The notes beneath the pieces are model-generated. The model was not told the origin of the DNA. It did no database searches and saw nothing but the letters and a program-made list of their open reading frames with translations. Shown here piece by piece: positions 51,885-61,412 of a stretch of 64,000 nt of DNA. Position numbers and translations under genes: made by a program. Numbering within the stretch: position 1 is the first letter of the stretch; the number at the start of each line of letters is the position of its first letter. This DNA comes from Plotosus lineatus. Its lineage: Eukaryota; Chordata; Actinopteri; Siluriformes; Plotosidae. Location of the stretch: the NCBI GenBank assembly GCA_024760905.1, contig CM045731.1, positions 51,183,501 through 51,247,500 on the forward strand, written 5' to 3'.

Positions 51885-52614
51885 CACTTCCAGCACACCC
51901 AGGGGCAATTTAATATGGTCAATTAACCTGAAGTGTATGTCTTTGGACTGTAGAAGGAAACAAGTACAGTCGGTCCTCTACTTACGAAAACCTCTGAATA
52001 TAAAAAAATCCAGGTTACGAAAAACATTTTCCTAAATTTTCGACCTCTGTTTATGAAACAACCCCTTCTTACGAAAAGCACCAAACGCACCATTCAAAAA
52101 TTCAAATGCGCCATTCAAAAATTCAAGAAATGCACGAGTTACTCTCTCATTAGCCAACATCCCAATATCCCAACATCTCAACCCGCTGGCCTCCCATGGG
52201 ACTCCCATTGGCCAGGAGGGAGCTGAATCTCCATAGTACTGTACCCATAAGCTTATTTCTCACACGCGTAAAGTAGAGATGTACTGTTGGTTCATGAGTT
52301 TGAGAGTTTTGAGAATACTCATTGCAGCTTATTTGAGGAGGTTCGGATGAGCCGCACTCCGTCTCAAAAGCTCTGCATTCGGCCACGAAGCATTTTTGTG
52401 CAGGGAAGTGGGCGGCGCCACAAATGTTCAGTGTACAGAATGCTCTGTTGGACAAAAGACCTCGGATCTCGCAAGGAAGCAAGTTAATATTGAATCCGGA
52501 CCTCAGATCTTTCAAACAGGTAATTCTGCTTTAAATACAACACCCTGTCTCAAAAGCTCCATCGGCTGTGCGCTGCGTGTGGGCAGAGCTCGCATTCGGC
52601 AGAGCGCACCACTC

Positions 52615-52710
52615 AAAGAGAGAAGAGAGAGAGAGAGAGAGAGAGATTTGTTTGTGCATGCAAGAGAAAGAGACAGAGACAGAGAGAGAGAGATAGAGAG
52701 AGATAGACAG
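52615..52710. repeat. (GA)n microsatellite
   Basis: GA-rich array with GACA and GATA interruptions inside the Tigger-like element. Confidence 0.93.
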
Positions 52711-52780
52711 TGTTGTGTGTGTATATGTGCGTTAATAAAAATGTTTAATAATGGTTTAATTAATGCATATATGAATATGT

Positions 52781-52797
52781 TAATAAAATGGTTTAAT
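52781..52797. repeat. Target-site duplication, left copy, RTE copy I
   Basis: TAATAAAATGGTTTAAT, identical to 53492-53508. Confidence 0.95.
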
Positions 52798-53491
52798 CTT
52801 CTTCTTTTCCTTTCGGCTTTTCCCTTCAGGAGTCGCCACAGCGAATCATCTGCCTCCATCTCATCCTCTCCTTTGCATCTTCTTCATACCAGCTACCTTC
52901 ATGTCCTGCTTCACTACATCCATGAATCGTCTCTTTGGTCTTCCTCTAGGCCTTCTGCCTGGTAGTTCCAACCTCAGCATCCTACTACCAATATACTCAC
53001 TATCCCTGCTCTGTACATGTCCAAATCATTTCAATCTAGCCTCTCTGACTTTGTCTCCAAAACATCTTACATGTGCTGTTCCTCTGATGTGCTCATTCCT
53101 GATCCTATCCATCCTTGTTACTCTCAAAGAGAACCTCAACATTTTCATCTCTGCTACCTCCAGCTCTGCGTCCTGTCTTTTCCCCAGGGACATTGTTTCT
53201 AAACCATACAACATCGCTGGCCTCAACACCGTCTTGTACACTTTTCCTTTCATTCTTGCCGACACCCTCCTATCGCACCTCTTTTCCACACTCTCCGCTT
53301 CGCTGGATTGTTGACCCTAAGTACTTAAAATCCTCCACCTTCCTTATCTCTTCTCCCTGTAACCTCACCGTTCCTCTTGGGTCCTTGTCATTCACACACA
53401 TGTATTCTGTTTTACTGAGGCTAACCTTCATTCCCCTCCTTTCCTGGGCATACCGCCACCTCTCTAGATTTTCCTGCACTTGTTTAATAAA
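52798..53491 (-). mobile_element. RTE-clade LINE, 5'-truncated, with 17-bp perfect target duplication (copy I)
   Basis: On the minus strand: RWRYAQERRGMKVSLSKTEY, MCVNDKDPRGTVRLQGEEI, VEDFKYLGSTIQRSGECGK, then (after a deletion of about 75 bp between the GECGKEV and CDRRV codons, with a frameshift) DRRVSARMKGKVYKTVLRPA, MLYGLETMSLGKRQDAELEV and the C-terminal and tail blocks. The tail is CGCTGTGGCGACTCCTGAAG, AAGCCGAAAGGAAAAGAAGA. The catalytic RT core is absent. TAATAAAATGGTTTAAT repeats stand at both borders. Confidence 0.96.
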
Positions 53492-53865
53492 TAATAAAAT
53501 GGTTTAATATGTTAATAAAATGTTTAAATGGTTTAATAAATCATTTTCTTTTACTTTTAAGACATATTTCATACAAAATTGGTGTATTTTATCATTTTTA
53601 AAGGATTTATGGGGCGGTCTTGGGAGCCTCGTAACGAATCACCTGTTTTACATGTAAAATGCGCCTCTACTTATGAAAACTCCAGGTTCTGAAAAAGGCT
53701 TTGGAATGGATTAATTTCGTAAGTAGAGGGCTAACTGTACTTGGAGGAAACCCACACAAGCACAGCAAGAACAAACCCCACACAGAAACCACCTCGCTGA
53801 GCCAGGGATTGGAACCCAGAATCATCTTACTGAAAGGCAATGCTAACCACTACACCACAATAGGT

Positions 53866-54664
53866 GGAGTAGATACTTAATTTTTTTATATTATATTATT
53901 TGTGGGATGGTTTAAAGTTTGCTTCCCCTAGGCAGACATGCATAAAGTGTATCAGGACTTACTGAAAAACAGGAAAGGCCACAAAGGCCAAAGATAATTA
54001 AACACAATCTTTATTTAAAGATGTGCTTCAGTCAATGAAATAATAAAAACAGGAATCAGAGACTCATCAGAGCTTTTTTTCACAAAATAACTTGTAATTA
54101 AATACAACATAAAAGGTGTTTTTTATTTCTGTCTCATCATGGCCTGAACAAAGGCTAAAAATGTGAGCAGAAACATAATGCGTTAAAATAAAACCAAAGA
54201 TGGAGCTTTCATACTTCTGTTAACATGTTTAATTTTATTTTTAATTTTTTTAAATGAAAGGCACAACATGTTCTCCGTGAACTTATTAGCATATACGTAA
54301 TCACACAGTGATGTAGACCGAATTGAGATTACTACAGATAAAAAGCACTGCTCACCTCTTTGCATCACCTGTCCATGATCAACATGTAAAAACACATCAT
54401 TTGAAGATGTTTAATGTCCAGTCATGAAATTACAGAGTGCACGCTAAGTCCATTAAAACCTCTGTGCTGAAGTAAGTGAGCACGGGTCATGAGTTGAATA
54501 TTAAGCAGTGATAAAAAAAGAATGATTTGCTCCTGTTGTCTGAATGCTTTCTATCAAAACAAACTGAAACAACCCATCATGTAATTGCCTCCCTAAAACT
54601 ATTCTATTTGGCTTTGCATAACATGAAGATAGCATTTCGCAGATATGTAGACTTGATTCCTGAC

Positions 54665-54667
<3 letters not shown>
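53866..54667. other. No gene recognised
   Basis: AT-rich; no supported feature. Confidence 0.5.

Positions 54668-54724
<57 letters not shown>
54668..54724. repeat. (GT)n microsatellite
   Basis: About 28 uninterrupted GT units. Confidence 0.97.
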
Positions 54725-54726
<2 letters not shown>

Positions 54727-54959
54727 CTTTTGCATTCAGTGGCCAACCATATAAAACATTGTTTTTATAAAAATAATTTTAAATTAAAATACTGCTACCA
54801 TCACCACCACTACTAATTACTACCACTTGTAAGATTACTACCACCACTAATACTGTTGCTGCTGTTACAACTAACTTTATTCACCGGACATACCCCTTCC
54901 CCCTCGATTTTCTCCCTAATTTTGTTTGTTCCCAATTCATTTCATCCAAAAATCCCAAT

Positions 54960-55290
54960 CACATGTTCCCTCCATGACAAGCAATGCTAGTCACCAACCT
55001 CTTTTCAAACTGCAGCACCATGCGTATTTGAGGGCGGTCTGACATACTCAGAGGGAACGCGTTATCCACCTCCGTGTACGATTGAGCTCACAGGTGTCCG
55101 TTATTGCGCTGGCAATTGCTGTGAGTGACAGGGGAGTGAGCATATGCTGTCCATCCCTCCAGAGAGAGCTTGGTCAATTTGCTCCCATGGACTCCTCGGC
55201 AATGAAGGCTATGGCATCAAACTGGATTCAGACTTGCGATCTCTGAATTAATAGTCATGCACCTTGTCAACGTGCCACTTGGGAGCAAAT
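54960..55290. repeat. Unclassified dispersed repeat, family X, copy 2
   Basis: Blocks CCAACCTCTTTTCAAACTGC, ACTCAGAGGGAACG, GAGCTCACAGGTG, GTGAGTGACAGGGGAGTGAG, ATGGACTCC and GATCTCTGAATTAATAGTCA follow the order of the copy at 16385. On the minus strand GTGGCACGTTGACAAGGTGC and AGTCTGAATCC look like weak A and B boxes. Confidence 0.75.
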
Positions 55291-55317
55291 AGATGTATTC
55301 TACATTAAATACCCTTC

Positions 55318-55488
55318 CACCTCCCTTCAAGGAGGTCCTTGGTTCTAGCCCCATACCCGTTGAAGGCATTCCTGTAAAGAGTTTGCAAATTCTTCCCATG
55401 CTTATGTGGGTTTCCTTTGGGTACTCCTTTTTCCTTCCAAGACCAAAGTCTAATTAGCTGTTCCAAATTGACCATGGGTGTAAATGGT

Positions 55489-55492
<4 letters not shown>
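55318..55492 (+). mobile_element. Mermaid-type SINE fragment
   Basis: GGAGGTCCTTGGTTCTAGCC, AAAGAGTTTGCAAATTCTTC, GGGTTTCCTTTGGGTACTCC and TTCCAAATTGACCATGGGTG, leading into the GT array. Confidence 0.82.
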
Positions 55493-55547
<55 letters not shown>

Positions 55548-55548
55548 C

Positions 55549-55606
<58 letters not shown>
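55491..55606. repeat. (GT)n microsatellite with CGCGCATC interruption
   Basis: Two GT blocks of about 25 units each, separated by GCGCGCATCTGTAT. It sits where this SINE family has its native GTGTGTGAATG stretch. Confidence 0.96.
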
Positions 55607-55607
<1 letters not shown>

Positions 55608-55639
55608 ATTTTAAACCAGCAAGGGTATTCATGGTGTAT

Positions 55640-56891
55640 CTTTAGTATATATTCATCATCTTCTTCCGCTAAGTCCAGGGTCGGGTTGCAGGGGCAGCAA
55701 CCTAAGCAAAGAGGTCCAGACGTCCCTCTCCCCAGCCACTTCCTCCAACTCTTCTGGGGGGACACTGAGGCAGTCCCAGACAAGCCGAGAGACATAGTCC
55801 CTCCAGCGTGTTCTAGGTCGAGCCCAGGGTCTCTTCCTGGTTGGACATGCCCAAAACACCACACCTGGGAGGCGCCCGGGAGGCATTCTGACCAGATGCT
55901 CGAGCCACTTCAACTGGCCCCTCCCAATGTGGCGGAGCAGCGGATCTACTCTGAGCTCTCCACAGATGGTAGAGCATCTCACCTTATCTCTAAGGGAGAA
56001 CCCCGCCAAGGGAAGGAAGGAAGCTCATTTCAGCCGCTTGTATCCGCAATCTTGTTATTTCGGTCACTACCCAAAGCTTGTCACCATAGGTGAGGGTTGG
56101 ATTGTAGATCGACTGGTAAATTGAGAGCTTCGCCTTGCAGCTCAGCTCCTTCTTCACCACGACGAACCAGTACAGGCTCCGTTTAACAGCAGAGGCTGCA
56201 GCAGCCCTTCTGTTGATCTCCCGCGCCATCCTTCCCTCACTCGTGAACAAGACCCCAAGATACTTAAACTCCTCCACTTGGGGCAGGACCTCATTCCTGA
56301 CCCGGAGGGTGCATTCCATCCTTGCCCGATTGAGAACCATGGCCTCGGACTTGGAGGTACTGATCTTCATCCCGGCTCCTTCGCACTCGGCTGCGAATCG
56401 CTCCAATGAGAGCTGGAGGTCCCGACTTGATGAAGGCAAAAGGACAACATCATCTGTAAAAAGCAGAGGTGAGATCCGATGGCCACCAAACCAGAACCCC
56501 TCAACGCCACAACTGCGCCTAGAAATTCTGTCCATAAAAATTATGAACAGAATCAGTGACAAAGGACAACCTTGGCGGACTCCAACTCCCACCGGAAATG
56601 AATTCAACCAGTTGTTACCAATACGGATCAAACTATGGCTCCGGTGATACAGCGACCGAATGGCCCATAGAAACGGGTCCGGAACGCCGTACTCCCGGAG
56701 CACGCCCCACAAGATTGTTCGAGGGATACGGTCAAAAGCCTTCTCCAAATCCACAAAACACATGTGGACAAATTGGGCAAACTCCCATGCCCCCTCCAAA
56801 ATCCTGTGGAGCATATAGAGTTAGTCAAGAGTGCTACGGCCGGGACGAAAACCACATTGTTCATCCTGAATCTGAGGTTCGATTATCGGTC
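55640..56891 (-). pseudogene. APE-type fish LINE, RT and C-terminus (3' half of split element K)
   Basis: The frame 55990-56814 gives MLHRILEGAWEFAQFVHMCF, VDLEKAFDRIPRTILWGVLR, YGVPDPFLWAIRSLYHRSHS, VGVRQGCPLSLILFIIFMDR, RISPLLFTDDVVLLPSSSRD (catalytic F-T-D-D), GMKISTSKSEAMVLNRAR and FKYLGVLFTSEGRMAREINR. After a frameshift near 56000 it continues AGFSLRDKVRCSTICGELRV, PLLRHIGRGQLKWLEHLVRM, PPGRLPGVVFWACPTRKRPW and RTRWRDYVSRLVWDCLSVPP. This family is widespread in teleosts. The 3' end is near 55640, at TCATCATCTTCTTCCGC. The RT keeps both catalytic aspartates. The element is cut at 56891 by RTE copy J. Confidence 0.93.
56881..56891. repeat. Target-site duplication, left copy, RTE copy J
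   Basis: GATTATCGGTC, 10 of 11 bases identical to GACTATCGGTC at 59324-59334. Both encode the same residues of the interrupted LINE (RRIRPI), so the duplication is certain in context. Confidence 0.93.
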
Positions 56892-58038
56892 AAATCCTTA
56901 TGCTTATGCCCCACAGGCAGGATGTGAGTGAGAAGAGAAGGAGAGATTCTAGAGTGAGGTAGATGAAGTGATGCAGAGTACCCCCAGATGTGAAAGAGTG
57001 GTCATTGGGGCAGACTTCAATGGACATGTTGGTGCAGGAAACAGAGAGGATGAGGAAGTGAGGGGCAGGTTTAGTATCCAGGACAGTAATGCAGAAGGAC
57101 AGATGTTGGTAGATTTTGCAAAAAGGATGGAAATGGCTGTGGTAAATACTTTCTTGCAGAAGAGAGAGGTTCATAGGGTGACTTATAAAAGTGGAGATAG
57201 GAGCACACAAGTAGACTACATCTTGTGTAGGCGATGTAATTTGAAGGAAGTCAGTGACTGCAAAGTAGTAGTGGGTGAGAGTGTTGCCAAACAGCATAGG
57301 ATGGTGGTGTGCAGGATGACGCTGATGAAGAAGGCAAAGGCAGAGCAGAAGGCAAAGTGGTGGAAGCTGAAAAAGGAAGAGTGTCGGGTTGTCTTCAAGG
57401 AGGAGTTGAAACAGGCTTTGGGTGATCAGGAAGTGCTTCCAGATGATTGGACAACTACAGCTAATGTAATCAGGGAGACAGGTAGGAGAATACTTGGTGT
57501 GTCATCTGGAAGGAGAGTAGATATGGAGATTTGGTGGTGGAATGAGGAAGTGCAGGAGTGTGTACAAAGGAAGAGGTTAGCTAAGAAGAAGTGGGACATT
57601 GAGAGGACCAAAGAGAGTAAACAGGAGTACAGGGAGACACAGCATAAGGCGAAGGTAACGGTATCAAAGGCCAAACAGAGGGCATATGATGACTTGTATG
57701 CTCGGCTAGAAAGTAAAGAAAATGATTTATACAGGCTGGCACAGAAGAGAAATAGAGATGGGAAGGACGTGCAGCAAGTTAGAGTTATTAAGAACAGAGA
57801 GGGAAATGTATTGACTGTTGACAGAAGTGTGCTGGGAAGATGGAAAGAGTACTTTGAAGAGCTGATGAATGAGGAAAATGAGAGAGAAAAAAGAGTAGAA
57901 GAGGTGACCGTTGAGGACCAGGAAGTAGCAAAGATTAGTATGGGTGAAGTGAGGAGGACATTGAACAGGATGAAGAATGGAAAGACAGTTGGTCCTGATG
58001 ACATACCGGTGGTGAAGTGTGCTGGTGCCCATTTTTAA
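56892..58038 (+). pseudogene. RTE LINE endonuclease C-half and linker (copy J, 5' part)
   Basis: 5'-truncated in the endonuclease. The frame from 56968 holds VIGADFNGHVGAGNREDEEV, DFAKRMEMAVVNTFLQKREV, HRVTYKSGDRSTQVDYILCR, then the linker DDWTTTANVIRETGRRILGV, VQECVQRKRLAKKKWDIERT and WKEYFEELMNEENEREKRVE, up to GKTVGPDDIPV. About 90-100 bp normally coding EVWKCLGEVAVDSLTRIFNK and more are deleted at about 58013, which shifts the frame and ends this ORF. The D-F-N motif of the endonuclease is preserved but the N-terminal catalytic half is not present. Confidence 0.94.
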
Positions 58039-59323
58039 GAACAAGGGAGACGTGCAGAGTTGTGGCAACTACAGAGGGATAAAGTTGATGAGCCATATGA
58101 TGAAGTTATGGGAAAGAATAGTGGAAGCAAGACTAAGGGCAGAGGTCAGCATTTATGAACAACAGTTTGGTTTCATGCCAAGAAGGAGCACCACAGATGC
58201 AGTGTTTGCCTTGAGGATGTTAATAGAGAAGTACAGAGAAGGTCAGACGGAGCTGCATTGTGCCTTTGTGAATATGGAGAAAGCATATGACAGGGTGCCG
58301 AAAGAGGAACTGTGGTATTGCATGAGGAAGTCTGGAGTGGCAGAGAAGTATGTTAGAGTGGTGCAGGACATGTATAAGAGATGTAAGACAGTGGTGAGGT
58401 GTGCTGGTGGTGTGACAGAAGAGTTCAAGGTTGAGGTGGGACTGCATCAAGGGTCAGCTCTCAGCCCCTTCTTGTTTGCTATGGTGATGGACAGGCTGAC
58501 AGACAAGGTTAGACAAGATTCCCCAGGGACTATGATGTTTGCAGATGACATTGTGATCTGTAGTGAGAGCAGAGAACAAGTGGAGGAAAATCTAGAGAGG
58601 TGGAGGTATGCCCTGGAAAGGAGGGGAATGAAGGTTAGCCTCAGTAAGACAGAATACATGTGTATGAATGACAATGACCCAAGAGGAACGGTGAAGTTAC
58701 AGGGAGCAGATATAAGAGAGGTCGAGGATTTTAAGTACTTCGGCTCAACAATCCAGAGCAGTGGAGAGTGTGGAAAAAAGGTGAAAAAGCGTGTGCAGGC
58801 AGGTTGGAATGGTTGAAGAAAAGTGTCCGGTGTGATGTGTGATAGGAGGGTATCGGCAAGAATGAAAGGAAAAGTGTAAAAGACGGTGTTGAGGCCAGCG
58901 ATGTTGTATGGTTTAGAAACAGTGGCCATGGGGAAAAGACAGGAGGCAGAGCTGGAGGTAGTAGAGATGAAAATGTTGAGGTTCTCTTTGGGAGTAACAA
59001 GGATGGATCGGATCAGGAATGAGCACGCCAGAGGGACAGCACATGTAAGATGTTTTGGAGACAAAGTCAGAGAGGCTAGATTGAGATGGTTTGGGCATGT
59101 AGAGAGGAGGGATAGTGAGTATATTGGTAGTAGGATGCTGAGGTTGGAACTACCAGGCAGAAGGCCCAGAGAAAGACCAAAGAGACGATTCATGGATGTG
59201 GTGAAGGAGGACATGAAGGTAGTTGGTGTAAGAGTAGAAGATGCAAAGGATAGGGTGAGATGGAGGCAGATGATTCGCTGTGGCGACTCCTGAAGGGAAA
59301 AGCCGAAAGGAGAAGAAGAAGGA
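58019..59323 (+). pseudogene. RTE LINE reverse transcriptase (copy J, 3' part)
   Basis: The frame 58019-58816 covers LVPIFKNKGDVQSCGNYRGI, FGFMPRRSTTDAVFALRMLI, FVNMEKAYDRVPKEELWYCM, VGLHQGSALSPFLFAMVMDR, the catalytic MMFADDIVICSE, GMKVSLSKTEYMCMNDNDPR and VQAGWNG, where a TGG-to-TGA stop ends it. A second stop (TAC-to-TAA) follows in GKV-stop at about 58876, then the open C-terminus AMLYGLETVAMGKRQEAELE to VRWRQMIRCGDS, and the tail CTGTGGCGACTCCTGAAGGG, GAAGAAGAAGG. The catalytic F-A-D-D is intact. Two nonsense changes and an upstream deletion separate it from activity. Confidence 0.95.
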
Positions 59324-61412
59324 GACTATCGGTCGGATCCTCCTCTCCAGTACCCCTGCATAGACTTTCCCAGGTAGGCTGAGGAGTGTGATTCCCCGAT
59401 AATTGGAACATTCCTTCCAGCCTCCCTTCTTAAAAATCGGGACTACCACCCCGGATTGCCAATCCAGAGGTACAGCCCCCGATGACCACGTGATGTTGTA
59501 CAGATGTGTCAACTAAGACAGTCCTACAGCATCCCGAGCCCTGAGATTTTCTGGGTGGATCTCATCCAACCCCGGAGCTCGACCACCGATTAACTTTTTG
59601 ACAACCTCAGTGACCTCCACTCCAGTGATGGGCAGACACCCACCCAAACCCCCAGGGTCTTCCTCCTCCACGGAGGGTGTGTTGGTGGGATTGAGGAGGT
59701 CCTCAAAGTATTCCCTCCACCTCTCGACGACATTCCCAGTCGAGGTAAGCAGCTCCCCACCTCCACTATAACAGTGTTTGTGGAGAACTGCTTCCCCCTC
59801 CTGAGGCGTCGGATGGCGGTCCAGAACCTTTTTGAGGCCAAATGATAATCACTCTCTTGCCCATCACCAAACTCCTCCCACACCCAAGATTTTGCATCTG
59901 TGACAGCCTCGGCTGCAGTATGTTTGGCCTGCCGGTACCTGTCTGCTGCCTCAGGAGTCACATAGGCTAATAAAACCTGATAAGCCTCCTTCTTCTGCTG
60001 GACGACGCCCTTCACCACAGGTGTCCACCACCGGGTTTGGGGGTTACTGCCACGACAAGCACTGACGACCTTCCGGCCACAGCTATGGGCTGCCGCCTCA
60101 GCAATGGAGGAACGAAATGGAGGCCCATTCGGATTCCATGTCCTCCGCTTCCTCTGGGACATGGTTGTAGGACAGGGGACTCCGCCAAATGTTCCCAGCA
60201 GACCCTGATTACACGCTTAGGCCTGCCAGGTCTGGAAGGCAGCCTCCCCCACCACTGAAGCCAACTTGCCACCAGGTGGTGATCAGTAGACAGCTCAGCT
60301 ACTCTCTTCACCCGATTGTCCAGAACATATGGCCGCAAGTCCGATGACACGACTACAAAGTCAATCATCGAACTGCGACCTTGGGTGTCCTGGTGTCAAG
60401 TGCACTTATCAGCACACTTATGTTTGACCATGGTGTTCGTGATTAGACGAACTATGACAAGCACAGAAGTCCAACAACGAAACACCATTCGGGTTCAGAC
60501 TGGAGAGGCCGTACCTGCCAATCACACCCTTCCAGGTCACACTATCGTTGCCCACATGGGCATTGAAGTCTCCCAAGACAACGAGTGAGTCTTCTGAAGG
60601 AGCCAACCCCCCCAAAGACTCCAAGAAGGGTGGGTACTCTGAACTGTCATTTGGTGTATAAGCACAAATAACAGTCAGGACCCGTCCCCTCACCTGAAGA
60701 CAGAGGAAAGCTACCCTTTCGTCAACCGGGGAGAACCCCAACATTTGGGCCCCGAGACGGGGGGGGGCAACAAGAATGCCCACACCGGCTCGCCGCCTCT
60801 TCCCATGAGCAACTCCAGAATGGAATAAGGTCCAGCCTCTCTCGAGACGGGTGGTTCCAGAGCCCAAGCTATGAGTTGAAGTGAGCCCGACTATATCTAG
60901 TCGGTATCTCTCCACCTCACGCACCAGATCAGGCTCCTTCCCTGCCAGAGAGGGGACATTCTATGTCTTGAGGGTCAGAGTGAGTAGCCGAGGATTGGAC
61001 CGACAGAACCCATGCCTTCGGCTGCCACCCAACTCACATTGCACCCAACCCCTAAAACTCCTCCCACGGGTGGTGGGTCCATGGGAGGGTGGACCCATGT
61101 CTCCTTTTCGGGCTAGGCCTGGCCAGGCTCCATGGGCAGAAGCCCGACCACCAGGCACTCGCCTTCGAGCCCCTCCCCCAGGCCTGGCTCAAGGGAGGGA
61201 ACCCGGTGACCCGCATCCGGGCAAGGGAGACTGCTTCCTTGTATGTCTCTCAGTCATAAAGTCTTCTGAATCGCACTTCGTCTGGACCTTCACCCAGGAC
61301 CTGTTTGCCTTGGGTGACCCTACCAGGGGCATTATGCCCCCAACAACATAGTTCTTGGGATCATTAGGTCACGCAAACCCCTCCACCACGATAAGGTGAC
61401 GATTCAGGGAGG
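59324..61412 (-). pseudogene. APE-type fish LINE, 5' leader, endonuclease and RT start (5' half of split element K)
   Basis: On the minus strand: a GC-rich leader from about 61412 (CTCCCTGAATCGTCACCTTA, GTGGTGGAGGGGTTTGCGTG), then the endonuclease [100 protein letters not shown], and after frameshifts MIDFVVVSSDLRPYVLDNRV, ELSTDHHLVASWLQWWGRLP, RKVVSACRGSNPQTRWWTPV, SKRFWTAIRRLRRGKQFSTN, WSSGAVPLDWQSGVVVPIFK and CSNYRGITLLSLPGKVYAGV. It ends ERRIRPI at the RTE insertion point and resumes at 56891. D-F-N-x-H and S-T-D-H-H of the endonuclease are retained. In this family the residue corresponding to the QET glutamate lies in a region reading GLTST. Frameshifts near 60420 and 60010 break the ORF. 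Confidence 0.93.

Larger units (their letters stand above)
51967..53737. mobile_element. Tigger-like element with TA duplication, hosting an RTE insertion
   Basis: Ends: CAGTCGGTCCTCTACTTACG on the left and the inverted form of CAGTTAGCCCTCTACTTACG on the right. TA at 51965-51966 and 53738-53739. Without the RTE insert and its duplication it is about 1060 bp. It has (GA)n at 52615-52710 and no clear transposase frame; it is related to the fragment at 47790. Confidence 0.9.
51885..53865 (-). mobile_element. Mermaid-type SINE split by a Tigger-like element
   Basis: Left part CACACCCAGGGGCAATTTAA, ATGTCTTTGGACTGTAGAAG and GAAACAAGTA. Right part TACTTGGAGGAAACCCACAC, CCCCACACAGAAACCACC, ATTGGAACCCAGAATCATC and GCTAACCACTACACCACA. 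Removing the insert restores the normal SINE order with a single TA. Confidence 0.92.

Noticed and set aside
55494..56093. 199-codon plus-strand frame running from the GT array into LINE K
   Set aside because: Begins in (GT)n coding for Cys-Val repeats and continues antisense to the LINE; not a gene.
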